Shown here: positions 21,426 through 32,322 of the stretch, in pieces
Layout: every line of letters begins with the position of its first letter
Position numbering within the stretch: the stretch's first letter is position 1
DNA from: Amblyomma americanum
Taxonomy: Eukaryota > Arthropoda > Arachnida > Ixodida > Ixodidae
Reading direction: 5' to 3'
Assembly (NCBI RefSeq): GCF_052857255.1
Contig: NC_135497.1
Coordinates: forward strand, 114,166,456-114,230,455
Length of the DNA stretch: 64,000 nucleotides
Program-made: the position numbers and the translations under genes
The notes under the pieces: model-generated
Database searches by the model: none
What the model was told of the DNA's origin: nothing
What the model saw: the letters and a program-made list of their open reading frames with translations, nothing else

Positions 21426-24047
21426 CCTCGTTCCTGGCATCCTCCAGAGCGACCTCAACTTAAACGCGGGACACAATTGGAAATTAATTAAAATTAAAGA
21501 CAAATGGTTGTTCCGAGACGCTGATAAGAGGCAATATGATTGTAAGCAGACACCTCTTAACGCTGCGTCATCGCTGGGTGCTTACAAGTGATGTAACAAA
21601 ACAAGTTCGTAACGATTTCTTTAGTAAAAACCATCCTTGTGTTGTTCTTTGTGTATGCATGCGAGATAAAAACAGTGAAGAGCATGCATGCGCTCATGTA
21701 CTAGGGTAATCTAGGCACAGTACGCATTGGACCGATGATTTTTAGGTTTGTCGGCAGATTGAGAAGAAATGTATATACCTTCACCTCGGCTGCCCGTATA
21801 CCATGGGCAAACTGGCGCCCCCCTGAATTTAAGTGAGCCCTGAAACGCGTGCTAAAGTTTGAAAGTATCTGCTGTTATGCACATTTATCAGGAGCATTAC
21901 ATGTCAAGTTATCAACAGTCAGAAATGACCCTCATGCATGACTTCCAAGTCTTCCTCACCCTTCATGGTTCCTATATGCCGCGCTGGTGGCTATATACGG
22001 GCGTCGCTGTCGCCGCTAGGTGCTCACTGTGCTTCGTCCAGCTGCTGCCCTTCTTTTTATTATTTTATATCATCCGTTTCCCCGCTCGGAAAATTCGATG
22101 GGTGTGGACTCATCAGACCATCTAAGACAACTTTCTCCGCCCCTCCGCTACAGCTGGCGGCCGCAGTTAGTCACGCTGAACGATTTCATCCGGCCAACAA
22201 TTGGGAGCAGTCGAGATGGTGTCACACCGGGGAGCAAAAAGGACGGTGAAATTCGAAACAATATCCGAACAATATTCCATTGAATATACATTTGGTTCTA
22301 ACTTCATCGAGACGTGATCCAAAGACTGCGAGGATTTAATGATTCGCCATAATGCAAAACAAATGCTTCAGGGTCACAATAAGTGAAAACGATTATAGCA
22401 CGTGCTACTGACACATCACAGGCGCGGCACGGCTGTCTTTCCTCTTAAAGGTGTTCAGGCACAAAGTTTTTCAGCGTCCGTTTTTTTTTTCTTTTTTGCC
22501 TTGAAAGAGGCCCACGCGCCTAGTAATCGTGAAAATGAGCTCAAAACACCAGCTGGCAGCGTTAATAATTGATTAGAAACGATTTTGTGCCGGCAGTTTT
22601 AGTCTCTGTCGGCGCTGATTGCCCCCTTGACGCCATGGCCGACCGGCCAGCCTGCACTACCACATTCATGATGACGTCGGCGCCGTCGGCAAGCACTGGT
22701 TGTTCCTGTGAACTACTACCGGGTTCGGGGACACCACAATAATGGGGGCAAGTGCACCTTGACATCACTCGATGCAGGTGGAAATGCCAAGCGGCTCCTT
22801 GGACAACATTCAAAACCACATTAAATTATGTTCTACTCTGCGCCTGCGACCGAAACTTGCTAAAAGGCATCCCCCCTTACGCCCGTGAAAGATATCATAT
22901 CGCTTGTTTCTTCTCGAAATTTTGTGTCTGTACCCGTTTAACTGACACTCGCGAGATGGCGCCGCATACATGTCGCAAGCTCTTTAGTAACTTCCCTTAA
23001 GACTGAACGATAGCGCTGAAGCTCTCGTCGCATTTAGCCACCGGCTTGTCGTTTCTCAGCGCTTTTCCGCACAGGTCGAGCAGACTACCACACTTAACAA
23101 CCAGAGAGTCAAGTGAAGCTGTGGTTAGTCACTTAACTAGGGTGGTTTGTCCCTCCTAGAAGTCACATCATTGGCCGGTAGCGGTGCGCCCCCGTTTCCC
23201 CTACTGCGTTGTTTGGATTGACATCTACAGCTGCGCTCAGTGCTACCTACAGCGCGCCAGAGGAAACGAATGTCCTTTATGGCGATCGAATCCGCCGTGA
23301 TACGTAGCACCTCAAAGGCGGGAACGCTGCAAGGAGCCACACTCTTTCGAAGCACGGTGTACTATTCCTCTGATTTCGGTCTATAGATGCTTAACTTCAT
23401 TTGCACAACGGGCGCGCCCGTACTGCCTCGTAAATTGAGCTAACTGCAGTACAGCACACGTGTTGCAGTTCATATCGAGCGCCATACTAAGGCACCTGCG
23501 CCTGCGGTGTTCACCCCTCCTCCATAGAACTGCCAAACTTTTGTGGCGGAATGCGCAGTATTGCAGGCTTCCAACAATAAAGGAATGTCCGTCGGTGTAT
23601 CTCGAAAAGCTCACAGAGGAAAACGCTCAGCACCAGGATAAGCAAGCTGGTTGTGCTTGTATTCGAGGGGCGGCGTTAAATTTTGAATGAAGAAAAAGTA
23701 TTGTGCGATATGTCGAGTTTCAATATCACGCGCTCTGCAATAGGCTTGTAAATTTTGTTTACTCTCACTAAGCTACTAGCACGCATTTGCTTATATTTCT
23801 ATTTATGGACGGTTGCTTGCATATACCGTGCATCGTTGAGATTATAATATATCCTAAGTGTGACCCCTTGGTCATACCCCAACGGCCACGTCGGCCACAC
23901 GGCGTATTATCTGTGGCGTATTATGAACGTTGTAGTAGCTCTGTTAGCCATGCAGTCGGGTGCACTTATAGTGCCGCTGACGAGGTGTAACTAAGAATAC
24001 TTTTCTAGTCGGTCAAAAGTTTAGGGGAATCCCCCAAGGAGTAGATG
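21426..24047. other. intergenic, no gene recognised
   Basis: AT-leaning sequence with short random-looking ORFs. I saw no RNA genes or repeat ends. Confidence 0.5.
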
Positions 24048-24227
24048 TGTAATAAGAGAGTAATTACTCATTGGCATCCACCCAAGCGCGGCCATGACGG
24101 CTACAACCCCGGACCAGGACGAATTTTACTTTAACTACGAAGTTTCTGAGAAAGCTGTATAGCTTTCCTTTGTAGCCGCATGGGCGCGCTTGGGTGGATG
24201 CCAATGAGTAATTACTCCATTATTACA
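24048..24227. mobile_element. 180-bp foldback element with about 58-base inverted repeats
   Basis: The left arm 24048-24106 and right arm 24170-24227 are complements with about five differences (GAGTAATTACTCATTGGCAT is shared exactly). The loop of about 63 bases contains a smaller hairpin, GAAAGCTGTATAGCTTTC. No coding capacity. Likely a small MITE. Confidence 0.8.
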
Positions 24228-24899
24228 ATACTTTTTCTAGGCCAACCTCTCACAAGTTTAAAAAGTATTTGTGGTTACATGAGTTGGAGCTACAGTCACC
24301 AGCTATCTGTACTTTTTTTCCTCCCTTCCACAAGGAGAAGAAAACATAATCAAGAAAACAAACTTCTGTCGCTGAATTCGGCAACAACCCTACGCAGCTC
24401 TCGTCTCTCTTCTGCCAACCTCTACTTCGAATCAAAGGCAAAGTACGTTTGTTAGCCTTTCCAGACCGACTAATATCTTCACGATATCAAGGGCCAAATT
24501 ATCTCGTATACACGCCGCAGTAGTGCAATGACGCGAGCGTAGTCAGCGTGAAAAGATGGGTTCTACAGAGAATGTTGAACCCTCCTTACACGTGCATCGA
24601 TGGTACGATAAGCGTGAGGCAAATTTACTCTTGCTTTCAGTTTGCTCCGAGAATGTGAGCTACCGGCGGTCGCACGCACCACACACGGTCCTGACTTTTA
24701 TATAACCTTCATGCTGCCACCAATCGAAACCCCAAGCTGTTTGTCTCGCTCCTAGGCTACTTCATGCGGGGCTTCTGGTCGCCATGCGCCCTGGTCTCCA
24801 TCACTTCCGAATGCTCTGGCGTGGTCACAAGAATGACCTTTTGCCCCTTTGGAAGCGAACGGCGGTTGAAGATGGAAAGGCAAAATCGGAAGCTCGCTC

Positions 24900-26240
24900 C
24901 GTCTGTGTCACGCTCGAGCGCGCTGATTCGTTCTTCACCGCAACATGAGCGAACCTTCTGCGACAAACAGGCCGATAACGCGCACGGGAGCATAAAGCAC
25001 GCCGCGACAAACAGCGCGCCTCTGAGAAGCGGCCGGTGTCCCAGCGCCGCCGCGATGGAGCGGAGACGAAAATGAAATTAAAAAAAAAACCATCGAAGAC
25101 AATTCTCGCGTTTATTTTTGGGAGCGAAGGATTCTGCGCCGGCGCGCCTCATTAATCAGACCAGCAGCGCCACCCGCAGCCTGGTCCGAGCCGGCTCCAG
25201 CAGCGGTCATCTTTCATTTCTCCCGCGGGGAGACCGGCGCTTACCGAGGCTCGCTGCAGGAGCGAACGGCGCGCGATAAGTTGCCGCTCTCAGCGAGCAC
25301 GAAACAAAACCAGGCGCCGCGGGGCCGTCCGGAAGGCGAAAACGCGGCGCTCGCGAGGCTGCGCTTTCGCGCCTGCGTCACTGCGCCGTCGGGGCAAGAT
25401 GAATTAACGCCGATGCGTGCGTGCGTGCGGCCGCCGGGGCGCTGCGCTCTTCCCCGGCGTCCCTTTGGTCGGGAAAAGCGCGGCGCGCAGTAAACCTAGG
25501 GAAACAAGTAGCGCCGCGGCCGGATTACTGATTATAATTTACATTCTCATTTGTTTTCATCGCCGGCAGGCATCAGCGGCGGCGCATCTCGCGCGCCCAT
25601 TGGTCACTGCGGCGGCAGCGGCCGCGGCCGTAAGCACGCGCGTCGTAACCGCGAGCGCGAATGCAAAGAGGCCGCGCGCGAGCCAACTTTTCGGCCGGCG
25701 CTTTTGTCGGCGCGCTGCTCACGTCTCGGCCAAGTGGCGGCCCCTTTGCAGTTTAGCGCGACGCGCGTGCGGGGAGGAGAGACGTGCCTCCGGAGCCCGC
25801 TTTGTCGAGCAAACAGCGAACACGGCTCGGCGGCGGCATTCGACGCCGCTTCTACACTTTTACAGCGCCATTCGTAAGGCAGGTGTGGCACGCTTTTTGC
25901 GGCAGAACAGCCTTCCGTGGCACAGAATTGAGATAATTTATTCAGTTGCTCTCCGCGGCGCGGGAAGCAGACGTGCTCGGCGCCGACTTCATGACCGCCC
26001 AACTTTGCATCACGCGCGAGCCGGAAACAATCAGCGCTCCCTCCCGCTCGATATCGGCGGCGGGGAGGGCTGCGCGCGCACGTCCTGAAGGGGCCGCGAA
26101 GAGATCGCCTCCACGGTTACGCTGGCGGCGCGCGCGTCGAAAGGAAAGGCGGCGCTGGAGAGGGGCGCATTGAAGCGAAGTGGGTGGGTGGGTGGGTAAG
26201 TGAGAGGGGGGGAAGGGGGGGGGGGGGGGGGTCAGCCATC
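24900..26240. other. GC-rich, CpG-rich block without a recognised gene
   Basis: High GC, many CGCG and GCGC sites. Overlapping ORFs on both strands (the longest are 223 codons on plus and 164 on minus) are typical of GC-rich noncoding DNA. It ends in (TGGG)4 at 26180-26197 and a 17-base G tract at 26215-26231. It could be a promoter-associated island of a gene outside my recognition. Confidence 0.45.
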
Positions 26241-26631
26241 GTTCGGCGGCAGCCAAGGCTTGCCCGACGGGCAAGTTCTGTAAGACACGCACGTTCTGTA
26301 AGTTCGTAGAAGGGTGAGCTGCTTGTCCGTTTCGGCTGCCGAGTGCGCACCGCTCTTGCGAGGGATCGCGTCGGTTGTGCATTGACAATGAACGTTTCTT
26401 TGCACCTGCACGAGTATGTTGTGACCGCGTGAACAAGCATCATGCGCGCATCGGTTAATATTATCTTACTCTAAACAAGGAAGTGAAGACGTGGAAGCAA
26501 ACGATTGGCATCTTGAGCCGAGCGGCAGATGTTCATTTTGACAAGCCCTCGACGCGTTTTAATATCTTGATAGGCCCATACATATCACGTCGGCTATGTG
26601 CTAAAGCCCCAATATGACTAACGGCGTTGAG

Positions 26632-26649
26632 CCCCCCCCCCCCCCCCCC
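26632..26649. repeat. C homopolymer, 18 bases
   Basis: Uninterrupted C run read directly. Confidence 0.95.
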
Positions 26650-27703
26650 TCCTCTCCCATAAAGAGAAAGACGACTTTAAAACAATCTGAAGTACCTCAG
26701 TGACATGCAAATGCGGCCGCCTCGGCCAGTCATGCAACTCCTGTATCTGTGCTCAGGAGCAGACCGCCACAAGCGTTGAGCCAACACAGGAAGTTAAGAG
26801 AAATAAGCTTTGTTACGGTCGATACTATTATTTTGGGTCACACGGATACAAACAGGCATAAAAGTATCCCCTGAACAAGCGATAAACTTGCAACAACGTT
26901 TAGTTCTTAAGCAAGTTGTTCTGAGAGCTCTGTGCAAAAAAACGGCCTCCCGATCATTTTACCAACAGTACTGTGTAGCGAAATCAACGCCCTACCTGAT
27001 GCCTGGCTCGTCGCACCGTGCTTCAAACTTACGGTATGCAAACTCCAGAGGCAACTTGGGTCATGCGCGCACTGGCCTGTAAACTTTTTGTACTGACGGT
27101 GCCTTGAAGTTGAGAAGAACAATTCTTTTTTTGGTGTGATCAATCATACGCTGAACTCTCTAAGGTGAGAATGACTGGTTGAGATAGCCGCGACGAACAT
27201 CAACGAGTCAAGTGGCACGGGAGTGGCTGACAGGAGTTCTCTCTCGCTGTGACCCCAGATGAGCAACATGATCAGGTCCGTTCACGGTGGACAGCTTGTC
27301 TTACTTCCCCCCGCCTCCATGCCAGCTATTTCATTTCTCATTTTTTGTGTGACACACCTGTAGATCAACGAGAATTCAAAACTGGCACTTGTGCTATAGT
27401 TCCAGCGCAAATGTACGGGTCCCTCTGTACAGCTCATCAGACAGACATGAGCGGGGGCACCAGGTTTATCCGCCGAATACCTGTTTGCAGTGGAGTGGAA
27501 ATAAAAAATAAATGTCAGTCGATTTGGGTAATTAGGCCAAATGCGAATGTGTGCACTAGCATGATGTGTTTCGGTGCTGCGTAGCTCTGCTTCGTTAAGG
27601 TGGTTGTTGGCCTGTGTGTTCTTTCATGCAAAAATGCAAAGAGGACATGGCAATACCTGCCATAGCACCTGCCTTGTGCCACTGCTCCCCTGTCCACCGG
27701 CAA
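26650..27703. other. intergenic, no gene recognised
   Basis: Only short ORFs. No repeat landmarks were noticed. Confidence 0.45.
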
Positions 27704-27840
27704 CACCTTGGAAAGTAAGCCGCCCGGTGGGCAGGCAAGCAGCGGCGCAGCGCCCAAGGTTCTCGTCTGGTTTCCACCAGCTATATCTTGGCAAGTAAGT
27801 CAACCGGTGGGCAGGTGAGCCGTGGCGCAGTGGCACAAGG
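27704..27840. repeat. two diverged direct repeats of about 55 bases
   Basis: 27704-27758 and 27785-27840 share TTGG.AAGTAAG, CCGGTGGGCAGG and GGCGCAG.G. The spacing is about 81 bases, which suggests the remains of a short tandem array. Confidence 0.6.
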
Positions 27841-27982
27841 CAGTTGCTATGGCAGGCGTTGTCATCGGTGGGACTTGGGTTGTTTCGCTTGCGTTGCGAC
27901 CCAGGTTGCTTTTCCCGAGCACCCTCTCATGATTAAATGAACTGCCGCCTGACATGGCGGGCAGCCTGCCACAGACTGGCTT

Positions 27983-28008
27983 CAGACAGACAGACAGACA
28001 GACAGACA

Positions 28009-28054
<46 letters not shown>

Positions 28055-28090
28055 GGCAGGGCAGGGCAGGGCAGGGCAGGGCAGGGCAGG
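27983..28090. repeat. compound microsatellite (CAGA)n-(GGCA)n-(GGGCA)n
   Basis: Three adjoining blocks: (CAGA)n at 27983-28012, (GGCA)n to about 28050 and (GGGCA)n to 28090. It abuts the 5' truncation point of the LINE fragment. Confidence 0.95.
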
Positions 28091-28091
28091 C

Positions 28092-28511
28092 ACCTACGGG
28101 GCAGAAACGTGGAGGCTAGCGAAAAGGGTTCAGCTTAAGGACAACACAGCGAGCCATGGAAAGAAAAATGATAGGTGTAACGTTAAGAGACTGGAAGCGG
28201 GCAGGGTGGGTGAGGGAACAAACATGGGTTAATGACATCCTAGTCGAAATCAAGAGGAAGAAATGGGCTTGGGCAGGGCATGTAATGCGAAGGCAAGATA
28301 ACCGCTGGTCCTTAAGGGTAACGGAGTGGATTCCAAGAGAAGGCAAGCGTAGCAGGGGGCGGCAGAAGGTTTGGTGGGCGGGTGAGATCAAGAAGTTTGC
28401 AAGCATAGGGTGGGCGCAGCTGGCAAAAGACAGGGTCAATTGGAGAGACATGGGCGAGGCCTTTGCCCCGCAGTGGGTTTAGTCAGGCTGGTGATGATGA
28501 CGATGATGAAT
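28092..28511 (+). pseudogene. 5'-truncated RTE-like LINE, C-terminal end of reverse transcriptase
   Basis: Encodes the C-terminal tail found after the RT domain in endonuclease/RT-type LINEs: TYGAETWRLAKR, then in another frame AMERKMIGVTLRDWKR, KKWAWAGHVMRRQDNRWSLR, VTEWIPREGKRSRGR and WRDMGEAFAPQW with a stop at 28480-28482. A frameshift lies near 28135. The catalytic RT core and the endonuclease are missing. After the stop, a GATGATGACGATGATGA tail (28494-28510) marks the 3' end, as is usual for RTE elements, which end in short tandem repeats. The plus-strand part after the frameshift is open for 108 codons. Confidence 0.85.
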
Positions 28512-31500
28512 AGCGCACCGACTTGGCAACCTTGCACCACTAAGCATAAAACCAACACTAAAACAGGTCGTTATTAAGGCACTTGCACTTTCGCACTGCC
28601 ACTTCTAAAGTGTGTTCTGCGCCCAAACACAGGAAAAGAAATATCTGGTGGGATGTATAGAAATTTTGTTCTCGTCGCTGTCCATATTAACACAACAAAA
28701 ATACAAGGGCCCCCACTGGCTCCATGCATTTTCACCCTGTCCATGGTCCAGAAAGCGAATTTTCATATAACCGAGGCGTAAATATACATTGAAGATGGTT
28801 GGCCCTCAGAAAAACTGTCCATAATTCGAGTAGTCCATATTAACTGAGGTCATAAAACGAGGCACGACTGTATACTCTCATCCTGAGTCGACGGATCGCG
28901 CTTAGTCGTTTCTGAAGGTCTCTGTGGGGCAAGGAGCGTACACGAGGGCATGGCAAGATGGCTATGTTAAGTAAGCTATGTTAGGGACTCAAAGTCCTTA
29001 AGTACGCTGCTCAAAGTTTGTGGGGAGCAAACTTTCGACAACATTAGGATATTTTAATTGCTGCGCGGCTACTGCGATATTGTAATCCCGAGAAAGAAGG
29101 AGAGAAAAAAGATTCTGTTAATGTCGAATAAGCAGCATATGTTAGCAACACCCAAAGGAAAGAGAAAGCTAAAGACAATTCTCGAAAGTATGCAAGCGCA
29201 AACATTTGGCTTAAGTCTGGTGGTTCTTGCAATTAACTCTGTATAACAGCAATGAGCAACGAAGGGGTTTTGCTGACCGCTTATTCGGCGCCTCTTTTGC
29301 GCTCTTGTGCGCGATTACATGACCGTGATGCGGCAGTACCACGAAAACTGCTAAATATCTCGATCTTAACGCGTCATATACGAGAAGCAACACTGACAAC
29401 ATCGTCAGCTCTTTTAAGGTCTAATAACAAAAACTAGTTGCTAGAGACGTCGTTTGATTCAATTTCTGACATTCTTGCGAAATTTACGTGCTTTGGCTTT
29501 ACGGGGAGAGGGCGAAAACTGACGTGCGTAATAACTAAAGCGCGGAATTTTTGCTTGGCAAACCTATTTTTATTTGAAAGCCTGACAGTACGTTATACAC
29601 TGAGCTCCAGTAATGAAAGTTAAAAATAATATAAGGGCTGCAAATTCACCTCCTTGCACTATTATTGAAACGCGCCAAAACCTCAGCACACCAACTTTTC
29701 ATCAACATGCATAGAGCTGTTGAATTAAATATTGGCTTGGCTTCCGTACAGAACAGTGATTTTTGATTTTACTTAGTTTTTGAACACAATAGAACTTCCT
29801 TGTTGTTGTTCTGTTGTGTACAAAAAATGTGTTGTGCTCTGTTGTGTTCATTTTTTTTACTAAAAAATAAGAAGCGGTCAGCGGAAAAAGCTTGGGAGGC
29901 AGGACCGCGTTGGCAGCGACACCCCTCAGTTTGCAGGAATACAGATGATCAATAATTTGAATCTTGTAGCGCGAAATCAGACGAGAGACGCGAAAAGTAC
30001 CTGTCAACTGTTGTCCCGGCCATCTTGTCCGGCGCTACAAGGTCTTTTTCATTGCCAGTTAGCCGGATACTGCAAGTTATTGAAAATTTCGTCATTGTTT
30101 TCCAGCTGTAATTGTTTGCCAGCTTAACTCCCTCTTTCCATTTAGTTCTGTTCGCCTCTCGATGTCCAGGTAATCATTTCACTGCGGTCTTAATGAAGCA
30201 CAACCAATAGAGCTAGGAATGTCGGATGGGGCGTTGATATATTTGTCTTGTATTTTTCCCAACAAACATTTAAACAATTGTGCTATGCTGTGTGACTTGC
30301 TACGACACGTAGTACTTCGCAGCTTGCACAAGGTGTACATAAGCATTTTCCCTGTCTACTCAATATTGAATTCCACTTTTTCAAATGGCCCCATTGGTCA
30401 CGCATTTTACACGTCATTTTATTGGACCCATATCAGTTTTGCACGCTAAGACTGTTTCCAGTACATTCGCTTCTTTGCAACGATTGTAGACACCAATTAA
30501 GGGGCTTATCTGAGGATTACTGATATCTTAACAGAGTTCATTCCTGCCTATTTAGGCTTCTCGCCTTTCGTTTACGTTCTCGTTTTCGAGCAACCATCGT
30601 TTTAATTTTATTTTTACAGAACAAGGAACAAATAACAACAAATAGTAGCAAGGACAAAGCTACTAAACTACCAATCATCTGAACAATGAAGGTGGTGGAG
30701 GAGATTTGGTGTGCACTCTTTTTGGCAGGATGACACAGAAAAACTTAGTAAACGGCCCGCCAGTCTGTTTTAGCGCTACTCGATACTTAGGAGCATAATG
30801 TTCCAGTGCTTTCTTTTTTCTTAACCAACTACGAGCCGCAGAACGCACATTTCCGTGGCATCGGCTCCGTTTATGAACTCTGGGCTCATAGCAGGACACT
30901 GTTAGGAAGCACGAATAGCATGTCGAACCGTCGTCAATCGCTCATTACAGCGGCCCCTGCTTCGGCACCCTCGACTTCTCCACATTCGGGAAGGGGGGTG
31001 GGGGGGGGGCAGCCTACACGATCAGAAACATCGCACGCATGAAAGGTCAGCAACGCAGAGAAAGTGAAATGCGCGTCACCCAGCGGGCGATGAAATGCAA
31101 ATACAAAAGCAAGCGTGCGTGTCCTTGTCAGTGGAAGATAAGTAGGAGCACAAACCGGTGGCGTCGTCAGCACAAAACAAAGCGGCGCGAAACCGGTCCC
31201 TCACTGTCGTCGCCGTCATCGGCCCTTCGGGATTGCAGTCGATCATGCCTACTGGCGAGGTCACATCATTGTGAATGATATACGGAGCGCGTATACTAGG
31301 ATGTCACCACCTATGGCGCAGCGCCCAGCTGCCGCTTTGTGTGCCCCAATGTTCGTCGCCTAAGCCACCGTGTGTACACAGCTTCTTGTTTTTGTCGACG
31401 ACGTTCGCCCCGGGGCTACAACTGAGGAAGCGGAGATTACGACGAGAGCGGCTCTCGAGAGATAGGAGAGCTCCTGCGCTGCCCGACCTGGCGCCACCTG

Positions 31501-31875
31501 TTTGCACAGGGTTGTCGGTCGTGCAGGCCGCGATTGCAAAGTCATTTCTGTTGTCTCGAGAACAAAGTCGTTTTAGAAGTAGGTGCACGGGATTATGGCC
31601 TTTTGTGCCTTCCTAAGATGGTCTCCGAGTGCTGCGGTGATATTGTCGAAACGTTAAAAAGTGCGTGACGGTCCATCGGTGCGATACTGCCGGCAACGAA
31701 ATTCGCGGGGCATCGCTGCCAGCAGCGCTTGCAAGATTAAGCATATACATCTATCTGCCTCCCCATGAAAGACGCTATTGCTACTTTCAAGCCAGCATCG
31801 CCGGAAAAAGTTATGTTGCTCAGTTATTCGCTTCAGAGAGGCACACCCCGTCGATCCTGGTGCTATTCTCTGTTA
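28512..31875. other. long intergenic stretch, no gene recognised
   Basis: AT-rich, with only short ORFs. GTCCATATTAAC-like motifs recur at 28679 and 28833, and ...GAGGCACGACTGTATAC at 28857 resembles 5117-5134, which hints at an old dispersed repeat. A 20-base G-rich run lies at 30991-31010. Confidence 0.5.
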
Positions 31876-32322
31876 AAGAGACCCTGAAATCATTTCGATG
31901 GGCATATTCCAGTGCAACAGGTCTGTAGAGGTAGTCTGCGGGTTTTCGATTCAAATTTGAAAGCTCTGCGTGAATCCTATAATTTAGAAAAAAATTTAAA
32001 AAATCGCTGTTCACAGCTCCTAGCAACCGATAAGGGCGACACACCTCGCCGCGCGTCCCCTGCCCCGATGACGTCAGTGGGCAGAAGGGGCAAGCTTGAA
32101 GGCTGCCCCCTGACGTCATCTGGGTAGAGGACGCGCGGTGAGGTGTGTCGCCCTAATCGGTTGCTAGGAACTCTGAACAGCGATTTTTAATTTTTTTTTC
32201 TTATAAATTATAGGATTCACACAGAGCTTTCAAATTTGAATCGAAAACCCACAAAGACCATTTCTACAGACCTGTTGCAAAGGAATATGCCCATCGAAAT
32301 CATTTCAGGGTCCCTTCAAATG
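31876..32322. mobile_element. 447-bp near-complete foldback MITE
   Basis: Almost the whole element is one inverted repeat. The left arm starts AGAGACCCTGAAATCATTTC and the right arm, on the complement, AGGGACCCTGAAATGATTTC. The two stay alike (about 88 per cent) to the centre near 32095. Each arm carries TGACGTCA (32069-32076 and 32111-32118), the palindromic cAMP-response-element core. The ends resemble those at 3136 and 4524. No coding region. Confidence 0.88.

Noticed and set aside
21106..21591. 161-codon ORF with a hydrophobic, signal-like stretch (LLVPALLCPSVLVFACLVG)
   Set aside because: It overlaps a dispersed repeat, and the equivalent frame is not kept in the copy at 47850-48180. 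The initiating ATG gives a long N-terminal part before the hydrophobic stretch. An internal Met could make a secreted peptide, but support is too thin.
25417..26088. 223-codon plus ORF in the GC-rich block
   Set aside because: Arg/Ala-rich translation of CpG-rich DNA with overlapping minus ORFs; no domain seen.
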